Shown here piece by piece: positions 7,889 to 16,396 of a stretch of 16,413 bases of DNA. Each line of letters starts with the position of its first letter. Positions within the stretch are counted from its first letter, which is position 1. Origin of the DNA: Bryobacterales bacterium (GTDB lineage Bacteria > Acidobacteriota > Terriglobia > Bryobacterales > Bryobacteraceae); assembly GCA_003142355.1 (NCBI GenBank), contig PLMF01000108.1, positions 436-16,848 of the forward strand, read 5' to 3'. A program made the position numbers and the translations under genes. The notes below the pieces were generated by a model. The model was not told where the DNA came from, ran no database searches, and saw only the letters and a list, made by a program, of their open reading frames with translations.

Positions 7889-8671
7889 TCATCGAACCGC
7901 CGCGTGGAAGTTGACAGGTCCGCAGCCGCGGCCCAGCCCGGGGTTGCTGCGGATCGCCTCGTGGATAAAACGCTTGGCGCGCTCCACGGCGGCGGGAAGG
8001 GTGAGGCCGCTGGCCAGGCCGGCGGTGATGGCGGCCGAATACGTGCAGCCGGTTCCATGGGTGTGGCGGGTGGCGAGGCGCGGGGCGGGAAACTCGCGCC
8101 ATTCGGCGCCATCGTAGAGGACGTCGGTGGCGCCTGAATCCAGGTGCCCGCCCTTGACCAGCACGGCGCGCGCGCCCATCTCGCAAATGCGCTCCGCGGC
8201 GCGGCGCATATCGTCGAGAGAGCGGATGGTCATGCCGGTGAGCGCTTCGGCCTCGGGCAGGTTGGGGGTGACGAGTATCGCGCGCGGCAACAGCTCCTCG
8301 CGAATGGCGGCGGCGGCCGTCTCCGGCAGCAGCGGCAGGCCGTGTTTGCTGACCATGACGGGGTCCACCACCAGGGGAAAGCGGAAGGCGGCGGCCGCGC
8401 GGGCGACGGCCCGCACCATTTCCGCCGACCCGAGCGCGCCGGTCTTAGCCGCGGCGGGCGGGATATCCTCGAGCACGGCCTCGATCTGTTCCAGCACCAG
8501 CGAGACCGGCATCACTTCCACGCGGGACACCCGCACGCTGTTCTGAACCGTCACCAGAGTCACCACGGCTTCGCCATAGACGCCGAACTGGTGAAACGTC
8601 TTGAGGTCGGCCTGAATGCCGGCGCCGCCGCTGGGGTCGGAACCGGCGATGGTAAGGGCGACAGGCGGCAT
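7889..8671 (-). CDS. thiD: Hydroxymethylpyrimidine / phosphomethylpyrimidine kinase (ThiD)
   Basis: 260 residues, normal for stand-alone ThiD. It phosphorylates HMP and then HMP-P to HMP-PP in the cytosol, the pyrimidine branch of thiamine synthesis and salvage. Visible motifs: the N-terminal LTIAGSDPSGGAGIQADLKT (6-25) that binds the pyrimidine; VVDPVMVSKHG (101-111); the TPNLPEAEALTG segment (135-146); VLVKGGH (170-176); and the anion hole with catalytic cysteine in HTHGTGCTYSAAI (203-215, Cys209). The ATG has a good Shine-Dalgarno (GGAG, reverse complement of 8677-8680) five bases upstream. A zinc-finger gene lies 32 bp upstream on the same strand and may share its transcript. No other thi genes are in the window, and no TPP riboswitch sequence was seen upstream, so control may not be thiamine-dependent. 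No ThiE or TenA fusion is present. Confidence 0.96.
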   Translation of the reverse strand: MPPVALTIAGSDPSGGAGIQADLKTFHQFGVYGEAVVTLVTVQNSVRVSRVEVMPVSLVLEQIEAVLEDIPPAAAKTGALGSAEMVRAVARAAAAFRFPLVVDPVMVSKHGLPLLPETAAAAIREELLPRAILVTPNLPEAEALTGMTIRSLDDMRRAAERICEMGARAVLVKGGHLDSGATDVLYDGAEWREFPAPRLATRHTHGTGCTYSAAITAGLASGLTLPAAVERAKRFIHEAIRSNPGLGRGCGPVNFHAAVR

Positions 8672-8703
8672 TCTGTCTCCAGTCTACGACGCTGGAACGC
8701 CGG

Positions 8704-8925
8704 TCAGGCCGCGTATCGGATGACCTTCAGTTCGGCGGATTCATCCACGGCGGCGAGGAACTGATCGACCCGTGACATTGTTACCTGTTCCAACTCCGTA
8801 TCACCGCACTGCCGGCATTGGAGTACCGGGAGCGATCTGAGGATCACGATCGAGGAATCACCGATTTTGAACGGTAGATCCGTGACACGCGACTCCAGCA
8901 GACCCCCGCAAATTCGGCATCTCAT
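8704..8925 (-). CDS. YgiT-type zinc-finger protein (orphan)
   Basis: 73 residues with CxxC pairs at C3/C6 and C37/C40, identical in position to the protein encoded at 14-238, and a related tail (ELKVIRYAA). This is the short YgiT/MqsA-N-like zinc-binding form without a DNA-binding helix-turn-helix. In typical loci such a gene follows a small toxin gene. Here the 129 bases between its start and the esterase's first possible start codon are too short for the usual ~80-residue toxin, and the next gene downstream is thiD, so it appears to be an orphan. The start at 8923-8925 has a strong ribosome site (AGGAGA on the minus strand, 8931-8936) six bases away. A TATAAT hexamer lies at 8962-8967 on the minus strand. 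Function is unknown; it may be a solitary antitoxin or a metal-binding accessory protein. Confidence 0.8.
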   Translation of the reverse strand: MRCRICGGLLESRVTDLPFKIGDSSIVILRSLPVLQCRQCGDTELEQVTMSRVDQFLAAVDESAELKVIRYAA

Positions 8926-8961
8926 CTGGTTCTCCTAAGACGCGACCCTTCGTCCCACTCG

Positions 8962-8967
8962 ATTATA
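8962..8967 (-). promoter_or_regulatory. Candidate -10 box for the zinc-finger/thiD transcript
   Basis: The minus strand reads TATAAT here, 37 bases upstream of the zinc-finger start codon, matching the sigma-70 -10 consensus exactly. No convincing TTGACA-like -35 sits 16-18 bases upstream (that stretch is GC-rich), so the call rests on the -10 and the location only. Confidence 0.4.
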
Positions 8968-9013
8968 GAACGTCCGCCGGAATCGCCGCCTGGAACGTCG
9001 GGCCAATACGGCA

Positions 9014-10302
<1,289 letters not shown>

Positions 10303-10323
10303 CGCCGTTGAGTGGGAAATGCC

Positions 10324-10980
10324 ATGAAACCCAAGGCTGCTTCCGACTCGATTGCCAGCCAACTCTCGCTGCCCGGGGCGGACGTTCAGGCAATCGCAAC
10401 GCGCGTTGTGGGGCTGCCGGAAGGAATCGATGCGCTCTTCGAGGGTCTCGGCTCCAAGACTGCCCGCGTGAAATACGGATCGGCCAAAGTCCTGCGCATG
10501 GTAAGCGAACAAGCGCCGGATCTGCTCTATCCTTGGTGGGATTCTTTCGTGCGCCTGCTCGAAAACGAGAGCGCCTTCCTGCGCTGGGACTCGACGCAAA
10601 TCCTCGGCAACCTCGCCGCGGTGGACCGCGAGGATAAGCTCGAGAGGGTGCTCGGCCGGTTCTTCGCTCCCATCTTGGGGCAAGAGATGATTGGCGCGGC
10701 CAACGCCATCGCGGCGGCTGCCAACATCGCCCTGGCAAAGCCGCACCTGGCGGATCGCATCGTGAAAGAGATCCTCAAGGTGGAACGGGCATCCTACCAG
10801 AGGCCGGAGTGTCGCAACGTGGCGATCGGCCACGCCATCAAGTCCTTCGACAGGTTCTTCCGCCACGTCAAGAACCGGCGGCCGGTGCTCGCGTTTGTCA
10901 AGCGGCAACTGGACAACCCGAGGCCGGCCACGCGCAAAAAGGCCGAGAAGTTTCCGAAACGCTGGGCCGCCCCGACGTAG
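10324..10980 (+). CDS. HEAT-repeat-like alpha-helical protein of unknown function
   Basis: 218 residues, no signal peptide and no membrane segment, so probably cytoplasmic. The sequence is a run of amphipathic helices in pairs, as in HEAT-type solenoids: for example ARVKYGSAKVLRMVSEQAP, then SAFLRWDSTQILGNLAAVD, then MIGAANAIAAAANIALAKP, then RNVAIGHAIKSFDRFF. Such scaffolds bind proteins or nucleic acids; no catalytic motif is visible. The C terminus is basic (NPRPATRKKAEKFPKRWA). It lies 21 bp after the esterase stop and is probably co-transcribed, but no functional link is evident. The ATG at 10324 has GGGA six bases upstream; an in-frame GTG at 10312 is the alternative start with no ribosome site. 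A long palindrome follows the stop. Confidence 0.75.
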   Translation: MKPKAASDSIASQLSLPGADVQAIATRVVGLPEGIDALFEGLGSKTARVKYGSAKVLRMVSEQAPDLLYPWWDSFVRLLENESAFLRWDSTQILGNLAAVDREDKLERVLGRFFAPILGQEMIGAANAIAAAANIALAKPHLADRIVKEILKVERASYQRPECRNVAIGHAIKSFDRFFRHVKNRRPVLAFVKRQLDNPRPATRKKAEKFPKRWAAPT

Positions 10981-10988
10981 TCTGGGGC

Positions 10989-11053
10989 CAACCGCTCTCT
11001 GACGTTCGCGGCTCTGAAAGCACATCCGAGCCGCGAACGTCAGAGAGCGGTTG
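10989..11053. repeat. Palindromic repeat, copy B (perfect 26-bp arms, 13-nt loop)
   Basis: Left arm 10989-11014 (begins CAACCGCTCTCTGACG) and right arm 11028-11053 are perfect reverse complements over 26 bases. The loop at 11015-11027 is TGAAAGCACATCC, matching the reverse complement of copy A's loop at 12 of 13 positions. Relative to copy A the stem carries two substitutions that are matched on both arms, so pairing is kept. It lies between the HEAT-like gene's stop (10978-10980) and the convergent NHL gene's stop (11070-11072), the same convergent setting as copy A. No T-tract follows on either strand. Confidence 0.95.
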
Positions 11054-11069
11054 TCGGCCTGACAGACGC

Positions 11070-13817
11070 TTATTTCAGCCAGATGGTAAGGTCGGGCGCC
11101 ACGGCGCTGCCCACGGCGAGCTCCGCCACCACCGGGCCAGTGGGGATGAATCCCGCCGGCACACGCGCGTTCACTTGCAGCAATCCGACCGCGCCGGGGG
11201 CACTGCCGGCATACAGGATTTCGGCGGGGAAGCCGGCCACCGTCAGGGTCACCGGCAGCCTGGGGCTCGGGTAAGGGGCCACCGCGGCCTGGCCCGACAG
11301 GTTGGGGCCATTACCGAGCCCTTCGCCGGTGGCGTAGAAAGTCAGAATCGAGCCTAACGCCGCGGGGGCGATTGCGGAATTGGGAGAACCGTCCGGGTTC
11401 GCCACCACCGGGAACACGGCGGGGGCCGCGTCCACCACCACCAGATCCAGCGAGCCAGACGGGCTGCCCTGATAGAACGCCTGCACATGGGTGGCAGTGT
11501 TGCCCGCTACGGTGTAGGGCACCTGCACGTTAAGCTGGCCGAACTGCGCGTAGAACATCGGCGCGGGGACGCCGTCAAACCGGACTTCGGCGCCGCTCAG
11601 CAGGTTGGCGAGCACGCCGCTCGCGTCCAACGCGCCGGCCACCCCCGACTCCGGGCCCAGGCCCGCGCCGAAGATGACGATGAGTTCTCCGGGAGCGACG
11701 GGGCCATCGAGAAGGCTGGCGGCGCTGACGGCCGAAAGAGGCGGCAGGACCAACGATTCGGGCGGCGGCGCCGCGGCCTCTGGAACCAGGCGGCGGACGC
11801 GGTTGTTGCCGGTGTCGGCAAAGTAGAGGTCGCCCGCGCCATCGAGAAGCAGGCCGCCGGGCGCATTGATCCGCGCCGACGCCGCCGGCCCACCGTCTCC
11901 CGAAAAACCAGCGCCGGCCTGGCCGGCGATGGTGTGGATCAGGCCGTCGGGCGTGACCTGGCGAATGCGGTTGTTGCCGGTGTCGGCGATGAAGATGTCG
12001 CCGTTATCGTCCACCACGACACCGCGCGGCGCGTTGATGCTGCCGGCGATGGCGGGGCCTTCGTCGCCAGAGAAGCCAGCCGCGCCCGTGCCCGCCACCG
12101 TGGAAATGGCGCCGGAGAGGTCCACTTTGCGGATGCGATGGCTGAAGGTGTCGGCGATGAAGAGGTTGCCGGCGGAATCGAGGGTGCAGGCGCTGGGCTG
12201 ATTGAGCTGCGCCAGGCGCGCCTGTCCGCCATCGCCGGCATCGCCCGGGGCGCCGTTGCCGGCGGCGGTTATCACCAGGGGTTGGGGCGCGGCTTCGAGC
12301 ACCCTGTGGTTGGCTGTGTCGACCACGAACAACGTGCCCGCGCGGCTGGTGCAGACGCCGCGGGGACCGTCGAGCGGGGTCTGTACGGGCGGCATGCCTT
12401 CCGGCCCGACGCCTCCCACACCGGTGCCCGCCAGGTTCCGTGTGTGGCCATCCGTCCCCACTTGCCGGATGCGATGGTTGCCGGTGTCCGCGATGAGGAT
12501 GCCGCCGGCGGCGTCGAGCGCGACTCCCATGGGTGAATTGAGCGTGGCGGCGGAGACGGCGACGTTGTCGGCGGCGAAGCCGGCGACGCCCGTCCCCACC
12601 AGCGTCTGAATCACGCCGGTGGGCAGCACCTGGCGCACGCGCTGGGTGCCGGTGTCGGCAATATAGAGACTGCCCGCGCCGTTCAAGGCGATGGCGGAAG
12701 GCTGCGACAGCAGGGAGTCCGTGGCCAGGCTGCCATCGCCGATGGCGTGCAGATAACCGTCGCCCGCCACCGTCTGGATCTGGCCGGACGCTACCTTGCG
12801 GACGCGCACGCCGTCGGCGATGTAGAGGACCCCGTTCAGGTCCACCGCCAGATCGTGGGGAGCGGCGAGTTGTGCGGAAACGGAAGGGCCGCCATCGCCC
12901 GAGAAACCCGGCTGGCCGGTTCCCGCCACGTTGGTCCACGCTCCGGCCACGGTGTAGGAGCGAACGATGTTGCTGGTGTCGGCGACATAGAGGGTGCCGG
13001 CGACATCCACGGCAATGGTCAGCGGAGTCAGGAGCGCGGTGCTGGGAGAACCGCCCACGACGGTCGAGATGATGCCGCCGGCGAGGATTTTGCGCACCCG
13101 CTGGTTTCGCGAATCGGCGATGTACAGGGCGCCGAGGCGGTCCACGGCGAGGCCCGCGGGAAAGGCGAGCTGCGCGCTGACAGCCGGCGCGCCGTCACCG
13201 CGCAACCCGGCTACGCCGGTGCCCGCGACGGTGGAGATTTTGCCGTCGGGAGTCACTTTGCGCACGCGATGGCCCTCGAATTCCGAGAAATAGAGGTTGC
13301 CGGCGGCGTCCACCGCCACATTGCGGGGGGTAAGCAGTTGGGCGCCGGTGGCCATTCCGCCGTCGCCGGACGAGCCTCGGTTGCCGTTGCCGGCCGCCGT
13401 GGTGATGACGCCGTCGGGGCTAATCCGCCGCACGCGGTCGTTGCCGAGATCGGCCACGTAGAGATATCCCGCCAGGTCGGCGGCCAGGCCGTAGGGTAGG
13501 TTGAGCTGGGCGGTGGCGGCGGGGCCGCCATCGCCGCTGAAGCCGGCCACACCCGTTCCGGCCAGGGTCGTGATGACGCCGCTGGTCGAGATTTTGCGCA
13601 CACGGTGGTTGTCGGTGTCGGAGAGGTAGAGATTGCCCCATCGATCCACGGCGATGCCCTGGATGTTGGAGATCTGAGCGGCGGTAGCGGGACCGCCATC
13701 GCCCATGCGGGCGCTTCCGGCCACGGTTTCGATGCGATAGATCGGGCGCGGAGCGGCGGCGCCCCAAGCGGCTGGGGTGCACACCAGCGCCAGCAGCAGA
13801 CACGGATGACGTTTCAT
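11070..13817 (-). CDS. Secreted NHL-repeat protein with Solibacter-type C-terminal domain
   Basis: 915 residues from the ATG at 13815-13817. A signal peptide (MKRHPCLLLALVCTPAAWGA) precedes 12 repeated units of roughly 45-57 residues. Each complete unit has a glycine-rich lead-in (TGVAGFSGDGGPA...AQL), then P.GLAVD..GNLYIADT.N.RVRKV, the NHL beta-propeller blade signature. Twelve units would give two six-bladed propellers. Units 5 and 6, counted from the N terminus, are degenerate: one lacks the GFSGDGG lead-in, the other has the shortened ADGVRVRKV. From about residue 690 the sequence changes to a ~220-residue domain (SAASLLDGPVAPGELIVIFG ... VGLLQVNARVPAGF) common at the C termini of secreted Solibacter-group proteins and of unknown role. 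It is likely extracellular or envelope-attached, with ligand binding rather than catalysis. In-frame TTG (13853) and ATG (13829) starts lie upstream; 13817 best fits the signal peptide. No good ribosome site was seen for any of them. Confidence 0.9.
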   Translation of the reverse strand: MKRHPCLLLALVCTPAAWGAAAPRPIYRIETVAGSARMGDGGPATAAQISNIQGIAVDRWGNLYLSDTDNHRVRKISTSGVITTLAGTGVAGFSGDGGPAATAQLNLPYGLAADLAGYLYVADLGNDRVRRISPDGVITTAAGNGNRGSSGDGGMATGAQLLTPRNVAVDAAGNLYFSEFEGHRVRKVTPDGKISTVAGTGVAGLRGDGAPAVSAQLAFPAGLAVDRLGALYIADSRNQRVRKILAGGIISTVVGGSPSTALLTPLTIAVDVAGTLYVADTSNIVRSYTVAGAWTNVAGTGQPGFSGDGGPSVSAQLAAPHDLAVDLNGVLYIADGVRVRKVASGQIQTVAGDGYLHAIGDGSLATDSLLSQPSAIALNGAGSLYIADTGTQRVRQVLPTGVIQTLVGTGVAGFAADNVAVSAATLNSPMGVALDAAGGILIADTGNHRIRQVGTDGHTRNLAGTGVGGVGPEGMPPVQTPLDGPRGVCTSRAGTLFVVDTANHRVLEAAPQPLVITAAGNGAPGDAGDGGQARLAQLNQPSACTLDSAGNLFIADTFSHRIRKVDLSGAISTVAGTGAAGFSGDEGPAIAGSINAPRGVVVDDNGDIFIADTGNNRIRQVTPDGLIHTIAGQAGAGFSGDGGPAASARINAPGGLLLDGAGDLYFADTGNNRVRRLVPEAAAPPPESLVLPPLSAVSAASLLDGPVAPGELIVIFGAGLGPESGVAGALDASGVLANLLSGAEVRFDGVPAPMFYAQFGQLNVQVPYTVAGNTATHVQAFYQGSPSGSLDLVVVDAAPAVFPVVANPDGSPNSAIAPAALGSILTFYATGEGLGNGPNLSGQAAVAPYPSPRLPVTLTVAGFPAEILYAGSAPGAVGLLQVNARVPAGFIPTGPVVAELAVGSAVAPDLTIWLK

Positions 13818-13945
13818 CGCAGGACTCATGGAATTGGTGGCGGCGGGATTCAAGAATTCTCAACTCGTGCCGAAAAGTAAGTTGTAGACCAAAGTGTAAT
13901 GAAGGAACTTCAAGGCGAAGGCCAAATCGAAATCAAGGAGTTGAT

Positions 13946-13978
13946 ATGCGTTTTATACGCGCTGCCGTAGACGGATGA
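13946..13978 (+). CDS. Ten-codon leader ORF overlapping the metalloprotease start
   Basis: ATG at 13946 reads MRFIRAAVDG and stops at TGA 13976-13978. It is preceded by the best Shine-Dalgarno of the region, AAGGAG at 13935-13940, five bases from the ATG. Its stop overlaps the metalloprotease ATG (13975-13977) as ATGA, the classic arrangement for termination-reinitiation coupling. The metalloprotease ATG itself has no ribosome site. Two readings are possible: a real leader peptide that drives translation of the protease, or a frameshift (true or sequencing error) separating the native N terminus from the rest. It is too short to judge by coding statistics. Confidence 0.45.
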   Translation: MRFIRAAVDG

Positions 13979-15459
13979 TCCGCGCCGCCCTGATGTCGTG
14001 CCTTCTGGTTGGGCATTTGACGTGGGCGCAAGGTGCCATACGATTGAAAACAAGGACTATCGATACCGCGCAAGTGGCGAGTCAGGGGCGACCGACGGGA
14101 CGCCCTCTGCTCGGTGGACGGCACTATCTGCTGCAATTCTCGTCCTATCCCGGGCCGGAGGTTCGGGAACAACTGGCCAAGCGCGGCATCCGCGCGCTGC
14201 AATACGTCCCGGACAACGCCCTGATGGTCGTGGGCGGCAGAGGGTTAAACCTGGAAGGCCTGGGGGCAAGCTGGGTGGGCGAGTTGGAGGCTGAGGACAA
14301 GATCAGTCCGGTACTGGCGACCCATGCGTCCAACGCCTTCCTGGTGATGTTCTATGCCGATGTGGACATGGAGAAGGCGCGCACGGTGGCGCGGCTGGAA
14401 GGTTTCGAGGTTGTGGAAAACCCCGACCTTCTGCCCGCGCAACTGCTGGTGATCGGAGCGTATAACGCCATGTGGGGGCTGTCGGCGTGGGACGAAGTGT
14501 CCTATATTATGCCGGCATCCACGGACCTGTTGACGGGCAACCCCGTGATGGCGTGCCCGGGCCCCGTCACCGAAGCCGGACCCATTGGAGATTACGTGGA
14601 AGTGGGGAACGGCTGGTCCAAGGACGCCAGCAAGAGCGTCGCGCTGAAGTATTTTTTTGAGACTCTGACCAACAAAATGGATCAGAACACGGTGCGGGGT
14701 GAAGTGGAGCGGGCGTTTCAGGTATGGGCGAGCTATGCCAACGTCAGTTTCTCGGCGGGACAGGTGCAAGGGGCGGTGCGCTCGATCGACATCCTGTTCG
14801 CGAGCGGCGTGCACGGAGATGCCTATCCGTTCGACGGGCCGGGCGGAGTTCTGGCCCACACCTTTTATCCGGCGCCGCTAAACGGCGAGCCCATCGCCGG
14901 AGACATGCACTTCGATGCGGCCGAGAACTGGCACGCGGGAACCAGTACGGATCTGTTCTCGGTGGCTTTACATGAAACGGGGCATGCGCTGGGGCTGGGA
15001 CACTCGGGCAACCCGGGAGCGGTGATGTATCCGTATTACCGGATGCAGACGGGCCTGACCAGCGACGACATCGCGGGCATTCAAGCGCTGTACGGCCCGC
15101 CCGTTGCGACGCCAGCGGTGCCTCCGACAACCCCGCCCGTCCAGCCGCCGGTGCAGCCGCCGGTGCAGCCGCCAACCAGCAGGGATACCACGCCACCATC
15201 GCTGAGTATTACTTCACCGGGGTTGACGATCGTGGCCACGTCCTCCGCTTCGCTCGCGTTCAGCGGCACGGCCAGCGACAACGTCGGTGTGGCGGCGGTG
15301 AAATGGACCACCTCGACCGGATACTCGGGCACCGCTTCGGGCACTAGTAAGTGGTCCGCCAGTGTGCCGCTGCTGGTGGGCAACAACGTAGTCACCATCC
15401 GCGCCTATGACGCCGCGGGCAATTCGGCATGGCGCGCGATCACGGTGGTTCGGCGCTGA
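13975..15459 (+). CDS. Secreted matrixin-like zinc metalloprotease (M10-type) with Ig-like C-terminal domain
   Basis: 494 residues. Signal peptide at about 1-19 (LMSCLLVGHLTWAQ). A propeptide-like region (about 45-155, GRHYLLQFSSYPGPEVREQL...) follows; it lacks the PRCGxPD cysteine switch of animal matrix metalloproteases. The matrixin domain is about 215-376. It has AFQVWASYANVSFS (247-260); the structural metal-site pattern HGDAYPFDGPGGVLAHTF...GDMHFD (280-314); the zinc-binding helix HETGHALGLGH (His333, Glu334, His337, His343); and a Met-turn in AVMYPYY (Met351). It then has a Pro-rich linker with three VQPP repeats (389-400) and a ~90-residue Ig/cadherin-like domain (TPPSLSITSP...AYDAAGNSAW). 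It would hydrolyse proteins outside the cell. The ATG has no ribosome site and probably depends on the upstream leader ORF. A strong terminator follows at 15469-15511. Confidence 0.9.
   Translation: MIRAALMSCLLVGHLTWAQGAIRLKTRTIDTAQVASQGRPTGRPLLGGRHYLLQFSSYPGPEVREQLAKRGIRALQYVPDNALMVVGGRGLNLEGLGASWVGELEAEDKISPVLATHASNAFLVMFYADVDMEKARTVARLEGFEVVENPDLLPAQLLVIGAYNAMWGLSAWDEVSYIMPASTDLLTGNPVMACPGPVTEAGPIGDYVEVGNGWSKDASKSVALKYFFETLTNKMDQNTVRGEVERAFQVWASYANVSFSAGQVQGAVRSIDILFASGVHGDAYPFDGPGGVLAHTFYPAPLNGEPIAGDMHFDAAENWHAGTSTDLFSVALHETGHALGLGHSGNPGAVMYPYYRMQTGLTSDDIAGIQALYGPPVATPAVPPTTPPVQPPVQPPVQPPTSRDTTPPSLSITSPGLTIVATSSASLAFSGTASDNVGVAAVKWTTSTGYSGTASGTSKWSASVPLLVGNNVVTIRAYDAAGNSAWRAITVVRR
15139..15177 (+). 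repeat. Short tandem repeat encoding the VQPP linker
   Basis: Three 12-base units (first GTCCAGCCGCCG, then GTGCAGCCGCCG, then GTGCAGCCGCCA) encode VQPP three times between the protease domain and the Ig-like domain. Proline-rich linkers of this kind keep domains apart; repeat number may vary between strains by slippage. Confidence 0.75.
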
Positions 15460-15468
15460 GAAGGCGGG

Positions 15469-15511
15469 AAAGAACAATTTAGCCGCGGCTATTGTTCTTT
15501 TCTTTTTTCTT
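15469..15511 (+). terminator. Intrinsic terminator after the metalloprotease gene
   Basis: AAAGAACAAT (15469-15478) pairs perfectly with ATTGTTCTTT (15491-15500). The self-complementary AGCCGCGGCT (15481-15490) sits inside the stem, and a T-rich run TCTTTTTTCTT (15501-15511) follows. It starts 10 bases after the metalloprotease stop. The stem plus T-tract fits a rho-independent terminator, and insulates the HD-GYP gene. Confidence 0.88.
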
Positions 15512-15563
15512 GGCTTAGTACCCTACTGATTTCCAGAGTGGCGCCGATATAGGCAATAACACA

Positions 15564-16391
15564 ATGGCTGCCCGAAGCAATCGCCGGCCGGTTTCCAACG
15601 CGGGCATACGGACCCTGGGCAAGCCGGTTGCGGTTTGCGCCGAGGAATCCTGGCTGGACCTGCTGAAACCGGAGCGGGAACGCCTGGCCGATCTCCAGGC
15701 GGCGCACGACGGCGGGCTTTCGATTGACAACGAGACGGAAGGGCTGCTGTTAGCGCTGGGGGAGGCGGTCGAGCAGCGCGACCAAAACATGGCCGGGCAT
15801 TGCGAGCGGCTGTCCTATATAGCCGTGGCGCTGGGAGTTGTCATGCGGCTGGAACGCACCAGCCTGCTGGCGCTTTACCGCGGTGGTTATCTGCATGACG
15901 TGGGCAAGGTGGGGATTCCGGATTCGATTCTGTTCAGTCCCGGCCCTCTGGCCGAGGAGGAATGGGTCATTATGCGCAGTCACACGACGCGGGGCGAAGA
16001 GATTTGCCGCCACCTGAAATCGCTCCAGCCGGTGCTGCCCATCATCCGGAATCACCATGAGCGTTTCGACGGTTCGGGGTATCCCGACGGATTGCGGGGC
16101 ACGCACATTCCGCTGCTGGCGCGCGTGATACAGATTGCCGACATCTACGATGCGCTCATCAGCCGTCGCAGCTATAAGCCGGCATTCTCTCCGGCCAAAG
16201 CGCTGGAGACGATTCTGGAGGAGACCGACCGGGGCTGGCGCGATCCCCAGATCGTGGAGCTGTTCTTGCGGCTGCACAAAGACGTCATCTCGAAGAACAT
16301 GTGCCCCGCCGCCGAAATCGGCCACAGCCTGGAAGCCCTGCGGGCAACGCTGGCAACCCTGCGAGAGTTCCCGGCGAATTCGGTGGCATGA
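15564..16391 (+). CDS. HD-GYP domain protein (putative c-di-GMP phosphodiesterase)
   Basis: 275 residues, no signal peptide or membrane segment. The HD-GYP domain covers about 56-245: AGHCERLS (His79), YLHDVGKVGIPD with the HD pair His111-Asp112, MRSHTTRGEEI (His140), HHERFDGSGYPDGLRG with His164/His165 and the GYP motif (172-174), and IADIYDAL (Asp194). These are the metal-binding residues of active enzymes that split cyclic di-GMP (some members split cGAMP), lowering biofilm-type signalling. The ~50-residue N-terminal region is too short for a response-regulator receiver domain, so the input signal is unclear; it may come from a partner protein. The start has only AGG ten bases upstream. 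It sits downstream of a terminator, so it needs its own promoter, which I could not identify in 15512-15563. No GGDEF partner is in the window. Confidence 0.92.
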   Translation: MAARSNRRPVSNAGIRTLGKPVAVCAEESWLDLLKPERERLADLQAAHDGGLSIDNETEGLLLALGEAVEQRDQNMAGHCERLSYIAVALGVVMRLERTSLLALYRGGYLHDVGKVGIPDSILFSPGPLAEEEWVIMRSHTTRGEEICRHLKSLQPVLPIIRNHHERFDGSGYPDGLRGTHIPLLARVIQIADIYDALISRRSYKPAFSPAKALETILEETDRGWRDPQIVELFLRLHKDVISKNMCPAAEIGHSLEALRATLATLREFPANSVA

Positions 16392-16396
16392 GTGGC

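Noticed and set aside
7853..8137. 94-residue plus-strand ORF starting MCFQSR in the loop of palindrome copy A, antisense to thiD
   Set aside because: The MCFQSR start is simply the translation of the repeat (the minus-strand frame leaving copy B starts the same way). The rest is a shadow of thiD.
8672..8703. TPP riboswitch upstream of thiD
   Set aside because: Only 32 bases separate thiD from the upstream gene, and no CTGAGA-type TPP core was seen there or in 8926-9054 on the minus strand.
12747..13499. 250-residue plus-strand ORF opposite the NHL gene
   Set aside because: It mirrors the repeat periodicity of the NHL units on the other strand, so it is a by-product of the repeats.
15512..15563. 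Promoter or c-di-GMP riboswitch upstream of the HD-GYP gene
   Set aside because: No -35/-10 pair with proper spacing, no sigma-54 GG/GC pattern, and the stretch is too short for a GEMM-type riboswitch.
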